A model generated the notes under the pieces. The model saw only the letters and a list, made by a program, of their open reading frames with translations, made no database searches and was not told where the DNA came from. Both the position numbers and the translations under genes were made by a program. 64,000 nt of DNA from Rhizobium hidalgonense. Its GTDB lineage: Bacteria > Pseudomonadota > Alphaproteobacteria > Rhizobiales > Rhizobiaceae. Each line of letters starts with the position of its first letter. The stretch's first letter is position 1. The stretch spans positions 62,001 to 126,000 of the forward strand of contig NZ_LODW01000043.1 in NCBI RefSeq assembly GCF_002914525.1. Reading direction: 5' to 3'. Shown here piece after piece: positions 9,782 through 19,663 of this stretch.

Positions 9782-10560
9782 TCTGTGACAACGCGAAGGT
9801 AGGGTGCACGTGAAGGGCGGGCCACTGGCCGCCACACAAGCGATCGCCGATGCTGTGCCAAGTCGTAAGGGTATGTCTGCGTGGGTCGATGCCAAGCCGG
9901 TGCACACATGCCAAGCTCCAGATTGGAGGCATTAAGCAGCCGAAGGAAGTACTCCACGAGGCCCATCGGCTTTCGCGTTCGCGAAAGGGCTATGGCATGA
10001 AGCAAGATTTCTTCCTTCCGAAGTTCCAATGCGTCGCCCAGATAGGGCCGCCCGGATCGCTGCAAGGAGCGGGCGAGAAGCAGCATATTGAGGCTTGTCA
10101 CGCCGCGGATGTCGCGGCTCCTTATGAAATGGGTGATCGGTAATCCAAGTTCATGATATTTGGCTTTCGGAACCAACTTTAAGCAGCGCCTCGAAGGCTC
10201 TTCGAGCGCTTCTATGCACGCCTCAAGGCTTCGCAGGAATGCGAAATTCTCGCACGGTTGGCCGCATTCGATGTTACGGACCGAGAGATATGCTTCGACC
10301 CGATGGGCTCTCCGGTCCAAGTCCAATTGCGCCAGACGGTCCAAATAGTCTTGAGGAAAGAGCGAGGCTTCTAAACCGTCCACCGCCGCTGTGCCAGTGA
10401 TTCCGGCACCGTGGGCGGGGCGCAAACTTCGCAGGCTGGGGAAAAGGGTTACAGTGTCATCAAGCACCTGAGCTTCGGTCATCTTCAACCCCGTCGCAAC
10501 AAACAGTGTGGAGGAACCATAGCAGATTTCCGCGACACCCACGTGTGAAACCTTCGACAT
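9778..10560 (-). CDS. Hypothetical protein downstream of the sacsin-like gene, 260 aa
   Basis: The gene follows the 1855-residue ATPase gene in the same direction after 62 bp, so the two may be co-transcribed. The protein is predicted largely alpha-helical, with an N-terminal segment that may form strands (SSTLFVATGLKM) and a Cys- and Arg-rich middle. No family, signal peptide or membrane segment is recognised. The start has no strong Shine-Dalgarno sequence. I regard it as real because the frame is long and placed plausibly, but its function is unknown. It may be a partner or immunity component of the upstream protein. Confidence 0.5.
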   Translation of the reverse strand: MSKVSHVGVAEICYGSSTLFVATGLKMTEAQVLDDTVTLFPSLRSLRPAHGAGITGTAAVDGLEASLFPQDYLDRLAQLDLDRRAHRVEAYLSVRNIECGQPCENFAFLRSLEACIEALEEPSRRCLKLVPKAKYHELGLPITHFIRSRDIRGVTSLNMLLLARSLQRSGRPYLGDALELRKEEILLHAIALSRTRKPMGLVEYFLRLLNASNLELGMCAPAWHRPTQTYPYDLAQHRRSLVWRPVARPSRAPYLRVVTD

Positions 10561-10622
10561 GGTTACACATTCAAGCTGGAAGGAGGCTTTCGTGGGATAT
10601 CTGATTTTCGCAACGCTGGCGA

Positions 10623-13600
10623 TCAGGTTCTCCGGAAACTGTAGCGAAGCCCCTCTCCAACGAGTTCCAGTACAGCTTCGCCGGCTTCGCTTAGAGGATT
10701 GGGGATCATTTCCACCTGCATTTGGGCAGGTTCGGCGAGGTTACTGACATAGGCGATCCAGTAAACCAGACCGGTCCGTGTCCGCGCCGCAATCCTTCCA
10801 GCTTTTACCTCTGTTTCGCCCATTTCGAAAAGCCGCGGATCGTTGAGACTGGCCTTGACTTCGATCTGCCAGGTTTGCCTCTGCCACGACACCTCGAAGT
10901 CAAAACCAAGGCCATCATTGCCCTTGCGTCCGGTAAAGACTTCGGCATTGGATGACTTCCATGCCGCGTCGATATCCTGCTTTGGCATCCGCGCCTGGAG
11001 CCAATGCCGAACCGCAAGTTCGCCCATGCGCCCGATCATGTCCGTCTTCGCAGACGGAACGAAGGAGCGACCGCCATAGCTTGACGTCCGGTAGCTCCTG
11101 TCCTGGCCACCCGCGTCGGACCCTCTACCGCCGGGACGTGCTGGTGCAAGGCCCGCACCCTGACCGACAGGGGTCTTTAGAAAATCGCGCGGAAGAACCT
11201 GCTTGAGTTCTGCATCCAGCGCCGCCCAATCCGTTTCTTCAGGATCGACGGATCGGCCGTTGAATTCGATCGAGCGCTCTTGCTTGCGACGGGCTGCCAC
11301 TTCCGCCTCTGCCTTGGCGCGCGCGTCCGCCAAAGCCGCATCTCCCAATTCGAGCGCGTCACGATCTAGCGTCAGCGCCATGTTCACCGGCCAAACGCCA
11401 AGCCGTTCTATCCAGCCGAGCAAGGCGTTTTGGTCACATATTTGGATATCGATGACGCCAGCCTGGTCAAGGCGCGCACGCAGGTCGGAAAAGCCGCCAT
11501 CCGCCGCGGCCCATGGCGCCGGGATCGGCGCCGCTCGCGCTGAGCACCAGGCGCGTATCAGCGGGGCCGCCAGGCGTGCGATTTCCTTCAGCGCATGACT
11601 GTTCGCTCGACGAACCTCGTCCAACGGCGTAAGGTTGGGATGCGCAACGTCGAGTGGTTTTGCGCCGTGAGTGGCAAGCCACGCGTCTATGTGCTGATCG
11701 AGAGCCGCGTCGGGCACCTCTTTCCACCGCATTGCCCAGGCGGGATCTGGTCTCAGGTCAGCCGACGCGTCGCGAGCGCGGGCGTAGGCTGGCGCGGCAG
11801 TGGCCGCTGCGATCGTCGGCGCGAATGTCGCACGCAGGGCGTCGAAAATTGCAAAGCTTACGGATCGGACCCGATTGGAGACTTGGCGGGCATGAATATC
11901 CGGATAAGTGTCCGGCGTCTGCCCGACAGCCGCAAGCGCCCAATTCATCCCTTCAAAGTCGAGCTTCAGCATGTCCCGCAGTTCGGACACCGAAAGCGCC
12001 GTACGGCAGGCGTCGAGTGCTTCCTGCGCATCGAATCCGAAGGATGAAAGCCAAGGCGCGATTGCCTGACGCAGCCGAGATGCGTCCTGGATGCAATCTG
12101 CTTCATCGGCGGCAAATGCGTCGACGGCGGCCTGGCCCCCAGCCAAATACAACAGGGCGCGTAGCCAAGGCAGATGGCGTTCCAGGCCGCCACCCATCGT
12201 CTCACGCACCACCCGGCAGGCTCGCGGTGTCAAACGAAGGCTGTCGCAAAGCCTATTGAGCTCGCTTTCAAGATCAGTCGGCTCTCCGATTGCCGTACCA
12301 TCGGCTTGCAAGGAACGCAGCAAGATCCGTAAGGCCTGTTCCAGGCCCGGTTGTCCCAATGCATCGCAAAGCGCACCCAGTGACTGATCGAGCTGGTCCC
12401 AGCTCGTCGGCTCATCCGTCCGTACCACGATGACCGCCTGGCCATCGGCAAGCTTCAGACCAAGTGCCTCGGGACCGCCCTCCAATTCATCATGAGCGAA
12501 ATCATCCAGCCGGAAGCCCAGGCGCGAACCTGTTTGGATCAAGACGCGGTTCAAGCGGTCTAGAATGGACTGACGGTTGACCGGCAGGTTTCGAGCGTCG
12601 AGACCTTTGACTCCTTCCATAGCGACGGCCACCATCAAGAGGAGGCGCGGGCACCATTTGACCGCCGGGATCATGGCGCCGGTACCGACGTCCCTTCCGT
12701 CGATGGTAATTTTATATTCTGCTTTTGACAGCAAACGTACGCGATCACTGTAGAAGGCTTGCAAGATTTGGCCCAGGCGGAGCTTGTCACCCGTCCTGAT
12801 CTCGAGCATCGGCTTTCCGGCTGCCTCGACAAGGCTCGCTGCCGTCTCGTCATCATTGTCTCGTACGTAGATCGGCTCTTCGGCAACGTTCGCGCCGCGC
12901 ATGGAAAAGGCTTGCAACAGGCCGCCACGTCGCGCCAGAAGCAACACGGGGGCACTTTCTGGCTTTGGCAAAGTGGCGGTGCGATAGTGATCGGCGATCC
13001 GCTGCCATGTGCCCGCATAGAGATTTGCCAGCTGCCGTTCATAGAAGGTCTCAAAACCCGGCTTTGCGAATTGGCTGGCAAGAAATGCCGCCTGCCGAAG
13101 CAAACTTGCGGGGTCATCGAGGACACTAAGATTGGTGTGTTGGCGAATGGCTGCCATATGCACCGTGCTTGCCTTGTCCAAGGCACGCATGACCGGAACC
13201 GCGGGACGACGAAGGTAAAACGGAAAACGGTCGCCGGATTCGGCGGCCATCCAGATCTGCGAAGGCATCACGGAAACCGCTTGGTTCCCATTCGATGTGG
13301 GCTCCAGTGCGGGAATCCATTCGGCATTGCGCAGAAATACCCTCAACGGCGTCGGCCATTGCCGCACGTCGGCTTGGACAAAGAACGAGTGCCGTATGGT
13401 CAGCGACCAGGCCTCCGGAAGCGGCTCGCCCAGCCAGCCGATGATCAACAAGGCATAATACTCCAGCGCCTCACGATCGAAGCGCTGTATATCCCATTGA
13501 CCGGGCATCCATTGCAAATTGCCGCTGATGGAATAGGCGCTGCTTCCAATGAGTGGCGAGGGTTTGGTGCCGGCAATCGACGCCCTCCACGCGACCGCCG

Positions 13601-16190
13601 CGGCCTCGGCCAGGCCTTGCCCGCGCCAAAAACCCGGCCCATCGAGCGTGTGGCCGCGATGTGTCCCTGACACGGATTTTTGGACAGGATGCAAACCGCG
13701 TTGGACGCCCAATTCGCTCAGGAATTCGGTCCAGAGGCCCAAACTGCCGATCTTAAATGCATAATGTTCCGGTCCGGCCAATCGCCGCCGGGCAACGTCC
13801 TCAAGATCGGGGCAGTCCGAAGGAGCAGCGGCGAGGAAGCGCTCGAGGAGACGACCCCTTGTCTCCTCGGGCCAGTTGCCGGAAAACACAGCGTCCTCAG
13901 CGGGAATGAATCCGTGATCCATTGTCGGCACGTATAGCCGCAGGTTGGTAGGCAGAGACACACCGCGTCCCTTGCCCTGCGGCCGCCGCCAAATCTGGAA
14001 AGCCCAGCGCAGGCCGGCGGCGCGCGTCTGGTGGCGGCTGTCGTCACGCAACACCCGTGCGATCTGACTGAGAATGTTTTCTCTATCGAACTCCAGGATC
14101 AATTTGTGCCGCAAGAGGAAATTGCGCGCATCGGCAAGTTCTGCGTACCAATCCAGCCGGTCGGAGAGGAACGCGAAATTTTCCGCCAGGGCGCTGGGAG
14201 GTGAAAGGTCGCTGGTCTCGTCGTCTTCCGGCCCTTTGCGTGCCGGCGGCGCAAATACGGCAACGCGTCCCACGCGCCGAACCCGACGTCGGCCGCTGCT
14301 CGCAGTGTCCTCGGCAGCCGCGACCGTCGACATTGCCGCACGCAACTGTCCGTCGTCACATTGTAGAATGAGTTTCTCGGCGAGCGCATTGCCGCCATTT
14401 CCGACGAACTCCGGTAGGTCCTTGTAGTAGGCGGACCACGCCGCCAGCGAATGATGTTCGTCGCGCTGCAGCGATGTTGCGACCTCTACCGCCAGCGCTA
14501 CACGCTCGGCCGCGCTGGGCGCGTCGGCATAACCGCTGGTCTGCGCCTTTATGAAGCCAATGAAGGCGTCCGTTCGGCGATCTAGCCCCGGCCAGAGCGG
14601 CCACGTTCCCACCTTATCGCCATGTCGCGCCGCGACCGCCAATGAGAAGATATTCCCGGCCTGAACCCAACGGCGTGACACACGCGGGCTGCGCCAGGAA
14701 ATGGTCGCAAGGTCCGGCTCGGCAGAGGTGAGCACGGGCGCCACCGGAGCATCCGCGAACGCAGCAACGCCCATCGCCACTGCGACCGCCTTGGCAACGC
14801 GCGACGGAAGATCCGCGTCTGTCTCGAAGCTTTGGGTTTTGTCCCAGCTCATAATATCGACGGCCGAACGGGCGCGCTCCGCGGCGCTCAACTCCCCGGC
14901 CTCATGCGAATTGTCTGTGACCAGCCAAGCAACGGTCTCGGCAGCAAGGTCTGCCGCCTTTTCAAGGAGCATTGCATTCAATCGAACCTTGCCGTCCAGG
15001 CCTTTCCGATTTGCAGTCGGAAAGAACGACGCATGAAGGTAACCACGAAACGGTGCGTGCGCCTGCTCTCCCATTGGAAGATGCGTGTAGAGCCTGGAGG
15101 ACACGTCACCGGCCTCGTCCAGCCGCACTGCGAGAGCAACTTCGCCGTCGCCGTCCCATTCGCCCCAATGAGAATGTAACTGGGTCTGGTTGATCCCAAG
15201 CGTAATCGCCTCGATCATTGCGGTTTCATCGACCGCCTTTCGTGCGATCAGGTAGCGGCCTGCCGATCCCAGATCGGCAACCACGAACCCGGTCGGCGCA
15301 TTTTGCAAAGCGTGTTCATGGCGGGTCAGAAAAAGGGGTGCGGATTGCGCGCCATCAACGCCTTTTACTTGAACATGGAGCATTTCCAGCCGTGTGAGGA
15401 AAAGCAGCATTGGCGCGCCGACGCGGCGAAGTGCCTCGATTTCCGCCAAGACCGCGTCGGCGGCCCGGGCGTCGCGAACGGGCAATGCAATTACCGTCGC
15501 AAATCCACGTCGGGCGAACGCTTGGATCTCGGGCGGCTGTACGTCAAGCCAAACCGGAACATGAAAGGGAGGAAGGTCCTTGCAGGCGAGCTCCAAAACC
15601 CGAGCTCCAGAAGTCATGAAAGCCAGGTCGTCGCCGTTCGCAAATCGGAAGCAGTAGCCGTGGAAACTATCCCCGCCTTTGTGAGCGAGGGCTTGAGAAT
15701 AGATCTCGGGCGCGTCGCAGATGTGACGGACGCTTCGGAAGCCCAAACCCTTATTCCCGATCGCTTGCCCGGGTGGCTTGCTCGACAGGCCGAGATCGCA
15801 AAGCGCTTCTACATTCGAACGCGCAAAAGGCGCGCCGCCATTCGCGACGTACAAGATTCCATGGGCGCCGGCGCCGGCATCGAATAGAACCTCAATCTGA
15901 CCGTCCTTGCGGCCGTCCAGGTGCACATCATGCGCATTCTGAATCAGTTCGATCAGGAAGCGACCATGATAATCCGCTGCGATCTGTTCACTAATGCTGC
16001 TGGCGGTCGAATAGATCTTTGAAAGGTACTCGCCGTTCTCATCGATTGTCCCCTCGAAGCCGCGGACCTTGCGGTACCCCCAATCTGTGAGGAATGCCTT
16101 TGCCGATCCTTCTTCCAAGGGAGCCTCGAAACGTTCCAAGACATTATCCGCAGCGATGATCCACCTCCCCGCAAGCACTCTTCGAGTCAC
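10623..16190 (-). CDS. Sacsin-like GHKL ATPase with C-terminal DUF3883 nuclease-like domain
   Basis: This very large protein (1855 residues) opens with a sacsin/Hsp90-type ATP site: ELIQNAHD (81-88), VANGGAPF (115-122, with Asn in place of the usual Asp) and GNKGLGFRS (145-153). The C-terminus carries DUF3883: GELAVRHWL, then GFDFEV (Asp1764) and IEVKAS (Glu1777, Lys1779). This order of acidic residues and EXK fits a PD-(D/E)XK nuclease fold. The central 1500 residues are unassigned. Proteins joining an Hsp90-like ATPase to DUF3883 are known from bacterial defence neighbourhoods; that this one restricts foreign DNA is inference. The start is GTG; a good GGGGAGG motif lies slightly inside the frame but leads to no standard codon, so the exact start is uncertain. 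Confidence 0.85.
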   Translation of the reverse strand: MTRRVLAGRWIIAADNVLERFEAPLEEGSAKAFLTDWGYRKVRGFEGTIDENGEYLSKIYSTASSISEQIAADYHGRFLIELIQNAHDVHLDGRKDGQIEVLFDAGAGAHGILYVANGGAPFARSNVEALCDLGLSSKPPGQAIGNKGLGFRSVRHICDAPEIYSQALAHKGGDSFHGYCFRFANGDDLAFMTSGARVLELACKDLPPFHVPVWLDVQPPEIQAFARRGFATVIALPVRDARAADAVLAEIEALRRVGAPMLLFLTRLEMLHVQVKGVDGAQSAPLFLTRHEHALQNAPTGFVVADLGSAGRYLIARKAVDETAMIEAITLGINQTQLHSHWGEWDGDGEVALAVRLDEAGDVSSRLYTHLPMGEQAHAPFRGYLHASFFPTANRKGLDGKVRLNAMLLEKAADLAAETVAWLVTDNSHEAGELSAAERARSAVDIMSWDKTQSFETDADLPSRVAKAVAVAMGVAAFADAPVAPVLTSAEPDLATISWRSPRVSRRWVQAGNIFSLAVAARHGDKVGTWPLWPGLDRRTDAFIGFIKAQTSGYADAPSAAERVALAVEVATSLQRDEHHSLAAWSAYYKDLPEFVGNGGNALAEKLILQCDDGQLRAAMSTVAAAEDTASSGRRRVRRVGRVAVFAPPARKGPEDDETSDLSPPSALAENFAFLSDRLDWYAELADARNFLLRHKLILEFDRENILSQIARVLRDDSRHQTRAAGLRWAFQIWRRPQGKGRGVSLPTNLRLYVPTMDHGFIPAEDAVFSGNWPEETRGRLLERFLAAAPSDCPDLEDVARRRLAGPEHYAFKIGSLGLWTEFLSELGVQRGLHPVQKSVSGTHRGHTLDGPGFWRGQGLAEAAAVAWRASIAGTKPSPLIGSSAYSISGNLQWMPGQWDIQRFDREALEYYALLIIGWLGEPLPEAWSLTIRHSFFVQADVRQWPTPLRVFLRNAEWIPALEPTSNGNQAVSVMPSQIWMAAESGDRFPFYLRRPAVPVMRALDKASTVHMAAIRQHTNLSVLDDPASLLRQAAFLASQFAKPGFETFYERQLANLYAGTWQRIADHYRTATLPKPESAPVLLLARRGGLLQAFSMRGANVAEEPIYVRDNDDETAASLVEAAGKPMLEIRTGDKLRLGQILQAFYSDRVRLLSKAEYKITIDGRDVGTGAMIPAVKWCPRLLLMVAVAMEGVKGLDARNLPVNRQSILDRLNRVLIQTGSRLGFRLDDFAHDELEGGPEALGLKLADGQAVIVVRTDEPTSWDQLDQSLGALCDALGQPGLEQALRILLRSLQADGTAIGEPTDLESELNRLCDSLRLTPRACRVVRETMGGGLERHLPWLRALLYLAGGQAAVDAFAADEADCIQDASRLRQAIAPWLSSFGFDAQEALDACRTALSVSELRDMLKLDFEGMNWALAAVGQTPDTYPDIHARQVSNRVRSVSFAIFDALRATFAPTIAAATAAPAYARARDASADLRPDPAWAMRWKEVPDAALDQHIDAWLATHGAKPLDVAHPNLTPLDEVRRANSHALKEIARLAAPLIRAWCSARAAPIPAPWAAADGGFSDLRARLDQAGVIDIQICDQNALLGWIERLGVWPVNMALTLDRDALELGDAALADARAKAEAEVAARRKQERSIEFNGRSVDPEETDWAALDAELKQVLPRDFLKTPVGQGAGLAPARPGGRGSDAGGQDRSYRTSSYGGRSFVPSAKTDMIGRMGELAVRHWLQARMPKQDIDAAWKSSNAEVFTGRKGNDGLGFDFEVSWQRQTWQIEVKASLNDPRLFEMGETEVKAGRIAARTRTGLVYWIAYVSNLAEPAQMQVEMIPNPLSEAGEAVLELVGEGLRYSFRRT

Positions 16191-16485
16191 TCGTGCGCAA
16201 CACTATATCTGCAACGGCAGGTATGTGGCGCTCAACGCAGCTGTCCCCAGTGTTTTTCTCGATGAAGATCCAGCGATGCGTGATCTGTCCGCCAAACCAA
16301 TGGGGCAGAACAGCTTCTTCGCGGCCCCGACATGTCGGCCCTTGGTTTCCCAAACGAGGGCTCCACTTCCATCGGGTTGCGCGAGACGCATGCTGCCGGG
16401 TCCCGAGACCCGACGGTCCATCTTCTTCGTCGCAAATGCGCCGCCCTATGGGCCGAGCTCTCCACGAAACCGGTCACAAGACGTG
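16191..16485. other. Intergenic gap, no supported gene
   Basis: This 295-bp gap lies between the divided ends of two minus-strand blocks: the start of the sacsin-like gene and the stop of the multicopper oxidase. Short open frames exist on both strands, but none has a convincing ribosome-binding site or recognisable product. It presumably carries the promoter of the sacsin-like gene; no clear -35/-10 pair stands out. Confidence 0.5.
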
Positions 16486-18513
16486 TTAATGGTGATGGGG
16501 CTGTTGGCGACTGGCGGCTTGAGGCGTGGCGATTTCGTTCCCATTTCCGTCCGGTAGGACGATAGCGATGTTTTGCATCATGCCCTGATCTTCGTGATCC
16601 AGGATATGGCAATGCAGTACGAAGGCACCGATGTAGCGCTGATAGCGCGTCCGGATCTTCACTTGATACATCCCTCTCGCGCTGGCCGGCGTCGCGTTGC
16701 TCTTGATCCAGAGAGTATCTTTCCAGACGTTCTTTAAACCTCGATATTGAGGATCCACCGGTCCCGAGCCGCTGGGGCTGTAGTCATCGACTGCATCCGC
16801 TGCGCTCACGTCCTTGCCGTTCGGGTCTATAATGGAGACGATCTGGAACGGGTTGACATGGATGTGAAAGGGATGGCTGGCAAGGCGTGATTGCAACGTC
16901 CATTCCTCGACAGCGCCAAGTGACAGCCGCCGGTCGAGCCGGTCGGGGTCGTAAGGTTGCCTTTCCGCCGCGTTCAAGCTGTTGGAGACGCCGAATATCG
17001 GCGGAGCGCCGCTCAGATCGATCTGGAAGGTCAGCTCCTGTTGCCCAGTCACCTCGCCGTCTGCAATGTCAGGATTGGGTGTCAACTTGCCGAGCTTCAA
17101 TCCATCCTTTAGGTCCTGGATGACGATGGGTGCGATCGACGGCATTTCTTCGGTAGCGGCCGCGGACAGGATATCAACAAGATGACTTTCGATATCCGAA
17201 AAACCTTGCCCGGTAGTAACCTCAACAGTCCCGATCAGCCGTTCGGGCGGATTGTCGCCATTGACCGATCCCGCCCGGGTCGCGGCGGCATTGATGACAC
17301 AATACGTCCCGGGTTCCGGAAATGCGATCAACGCGTCGAAGCGGTATCCAGGCTGAAGTGTCGCGACCTCAACCTTCTGTGCTGCCGCCATCGTCAGACC
17401 ATCAGCAGCAACCAGATGAAACGGCACGGTTGCGCCGGTGCAGGATTCGTGGATGAAGCTGTTTGCCCCAGCGCGATCGAGCTTTGCGGGCAGGACTGCA
17501 GCAGCTGCCATTTTTACGAATGTCAAGGCGATCGTATCTCGAACCCCAGCATGGATCAGTCTCCACCTTTCGACCTGCCCCTGAGACGACTGGAACTCAG
17601 GCAAAACGACCCCGTTGACGGAGGTGTAGCGTCCTGAAGCCAGCCATGCTCCGGGACCAAACAGATCATAATTCTCGATCTTACCCGTGTCGCCGGCATC
17701 GCAGCGGTAGGTCCCGTCGGCGTTGGTCTTGGGCCCAATCGAGCCGTCCCCCTTTAGCTCGTCGCAGGCATATTGGATTTGTTGGAAGACCTGCACACGC
17801 TCGCGCAGGTTTTTCAACAGCACATCCAAGTCCCCGTTGCCATCCTGGCTTGGCAGACGATCGCCCCGGATGATCAAGGCGCCGGCCATGCCGCTTGAGA
17901 CCTGCAGAGCTGTCGAGCCATGACGGTGTGTATGATACCAGTACGTTCCGGCGGGATGCTCGCTCGGAATATTATATTCGTACTGGAATTTGACGCCGGG
18001 ATTGATCGACAACAACACGTTATCGCCATTGCCCGCAGGATTGACCCATAGGCCATGCGCGTGCAGGTTTGTGCCGTTTTTGCAATGCGGCGTGTTCGGA
18101 TGCGTGCCGCCGCTCGCACAGCTCGCATCTGCCGGCAATTGATTGTCGAGATTGATACGGATCGTGTCGCCCGGAGCTGCTTCTATCGTCGGGGAGACGT
18201 AGGGCGCGTCCGGACTGACGTCGGTGCCGTTGTAACTGCGAAGCTCGACATCGTCATACGTGCCTGTCGCGGGATTGTAGAGCTTGCTCTTGGTATAGAC
18301 GATGTTCAGGTTCAGCAGCTTCTCGTGGGATAATGCCGCTGACGGCTCAATCGTATTGAACAGAATCTTCGATCGCGGTTGCGACGACGATCCGAGAATG
18401 CGGGGGTTTGACACTGACCGATCCTGCGCGTCGGCGTCACCCGGTATTGCGACCGATGCCACAAGCGCGAAGGCTATGCCAGCCGCTAACGAGAGTGTTT
18501 TTACCTTCTGCAT
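16486..18513 (-). CDS. Secreted multicopper oxidase (laccase/bilirubin-oxidase type)
   Basis: The start at 18513 (ATG behind a GGGGGCAGGGG purine tract) gives 675 residues, beginning with a Sec-type signal peptide (basic MQKVKT, hydrophobic core, AQDR near the cleavage site). All four copper ligand blocks are present: HAHGLW, WYHTHRHGS, HPFHIHVNPF and HCHILDHEDQGMM near the C-terminus, with a Met axial ligand for type 1 copper. Such enzymes oxidise phenols, bilirubin or metal ions and reduce oxygen to water in the periplasm. It is the last gene of the minus-strand cluster. The N-terminal region before the first cupredoxin domain is longer than in CotA-type laccases. Substrate is unknown; pairing with a tyrosinase in the cluster suggests phenol chemistry. 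Confidence 0.92.
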   Translation of the reverse strand: MQKVKTLSLAAGIAFALVASVAIPGDADAQDRSVSNPRILGSSSQPRSKILFNTIEPSAALSHEKLLNLNIVYTKSKLYNPATGTYDDVELRSYNGTDVSPDAPYVSPTIEAAPGDTIRINLDNQLPADASCASGGTHPNTPHCKNGTNLHAHGLWVNPAGNGDNVLLSINPGVKFQYEYNIPSEHPAGTYWYHTHRHGSTALQVSSGMAGALIIRGDRLPSQDGNGDLDVLLKNLRERVQVFQQIQYACDELKGDGSIGPKTNADGTYRCDAGDTGKIENYDLFGPGAWLASGRYTSVNGVVLPEFQSSQGQVERWRLIHAGVRDTIALTFVKMAAAAVLPAKLDRAGANSFIHESCTGATVPFHLVAADGLTMAAAQKVEVATLQPGYRFDALIAFPEPGTYCVINAAATRAGSVNGDNPPERLIGTVEVTTGQGFSDIESHLVDILSAAATEEMPSIAPIVIQDLKDGLKLGKLTPNPDIADGEVTGQQELTFQIDLSGAPPIFGVSNSLNAAERQPYDPDRLDRRLSLGAVEEWTLQSRLASHPFHIHVNPFQIVSIIDPNGKDVSAADAVDDYSPSGSGPVDPQYRGLKNVWKDTLWIKSNATPASARGMYQVKIRTRYQRYIGAFVLHCHILDHEDQGMMQNIAIVLPDGNGNEIATPQAASRQQPHHH

Positions 18514-18581
18514 CCCCTGCCCCCGAATGCTCAAAACATTGATATTGATAGCATGCTTGTCGCCGGCAACGCCGTCCGACG

Positions 18582-19007
18582 TCAGGGCCTTTTCACCGCG
18601 ATGAAAGACGCGGTGTAGCCTGCAGGCGCGCCGTTATGGGGTTTTGCCCGGATGACCGTGCCGACAAGGGAGGGAACCTGATCGACACCGTTCGGCCAAT
18701 GATGAGCGATGCAGCCGTTGTAGTCATACTGCCATCCATCCGTCTGGCTTCCAGGGCGCCCGATCCCGACGATCGAAAATCCGACCGGCGTGTCGATACT
18801 GCCAGCGTTGATACCGCCCACAAGGTCCAAACCGCCACTTCCCCAGTCGATGACGCCTTTAAATTCCAGATCCGTCATTGCTTCGAAGCGAAATTCCGCT
18901 TCAGCGAAGAAAAGGTCGATCGCCTTTTGCGGATCGCCGTCCACCGGAACAGGATCATTGCGGAAGCTGCGATAGGTCCAGGAGCCCGTCAGGTCTGCAC
19001 TCGTCAT
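18582..19007 (-). CDS. Small hypothetical protein, possible lipocalin-like beta barrel
   Basis: The 141-residue product starts at ATG with GGAGG seven bases upstream. The opening TGSWTYRSF resembles the GxW signature that begins lipocalin-like barrels, and the rest alternates short strands with many Gly, Asp and aromatic residues. There is no signal peptide or catalytic motif. It lies 26 bp after the DJ-1/PfpI gene and 68 bp before the multicopper oxidase, so it is probably in the same transcript. A binding or accessory role for one of the oxidases is possible; I do not recognise a named family. Confidence 0.65.
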   Translation of the reverse strand: MTSADLTGSWTYRSFRNDPVPVDGDPQKAIDLFFAEAEFRFEAMTDLEFKGVIDWGSGGLDLVGGINAGSIDTPVGFSIVGIGRPGSQTDGWQYDYNGCIAHHWPNGVDQVPSLVGTVIRAKPHNGAPAGYTASFIAVKRP

Positions 19008-19033
19008 TTCAGCACCTCCAAAGGGTTGTGTCG

Positions 19034-19663
19034 TTACCAGGAAAACATGCAGCGCCCTGGTTCCTGAAGATCGTTCGGGAAGGGTGGTTGCGGATAATAT
19101 TGGAGCGTTCTTTGCACGTCCCGCGCGGAACTATCGCCAGCAGTCAACCGGACGAGCTCGAGCGATTCATCCAGGCCGGACGAAATGCCGCCGCCGGTCA
19201 GCCGGTTCCGGTCTCGGTGGAAACGCGGGAAGCCCGGAACCACGCTGATTTTGTCGAAGCTCTTCAGGCAGGGAATAAAGGCCCAGTGTGTTGTTGCTTC
19301 ATAGCCATCCAGCAGACCGGCGGCTGCCAACAGAAGAGCACCTTCGCAGACTGAGCAGACCCATTTTGCTTGTCCCGCAACCCGGTTCAGGTACTGGACG
19401 TACCGTTTGTCACCGCTTCCGTTCATCATCGGCGCCAGCGCGCCTGGATTTCCGCCTGGAACCCACAGAACGTCGATAGGCGTGTCCTCTGCAAAAGAAT
19501 GTGTGGACAGGAAACGGAAACCGTCGCGCGTGGTAACGGTGGCATCGGCGGTTCCTGCAACAAGCCTTATTTCGAGATTCGGATCCATCCACCTGAACAC
19601 CTCGTGCGGTGCGGTGACGTCGAGAAGATCCACCTGATCATAAACGGGAATGCTGACAATCAT
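19034..19663 (-). CDS. DJ-1/PfpI family protein (isonitrile-hydratase or amidotransferase-like)
   Basis: The 209-residue protein has the family layout: N-terminal beta strand IVSIPVYDQVDLLDV, a middle WVPGGNPGAL, and the nucleophile elbow CSVCEGALLLAAAGLLDG, where Cys in CEGA is the expected nucleophile, followed by ATTHW. The C-terminal GGGISSGLDESLELV is typical of the isonitrile-hydratase/AraC-N-terminal branch. Its ATG overlaps the stop of an upstream 48-residue ORF as ATGA, indicating translational coupling. Members of this family hydrate isonitriles or act as glyoxalases or chaperones; the actual substrate here is unknown. It lacks the helix-turn-helix tail of the AraC-fused relatives. 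Confidence 0.88.
   Translation of the reverse strand: MIVSIPVYDQVDLLDVTAPHEVFRWMDPNLEIRLVAGTADATVTTRDGFRFLSTHSFAEDTPIDVLWVPGGNPGALAPMMNGSGDKRYVQYLNRVAGQAKWVCSVCEGALLLAAAGLLDGYEATTHWAFIPCLKSFDKISVVPGFPRFHRDRNRLTGGGISSGLDESLELVRLTAGDSSARDVQRTLQYYPQPPFPNDLQEPGRCMFSW

Noticed and set aside
16203..16421. 72-aa minus-strand frame after the multicopper oxidase
   Set aside because: No good ribosome-binding site, no domain, and an equally open neighbour frame; not enough support.
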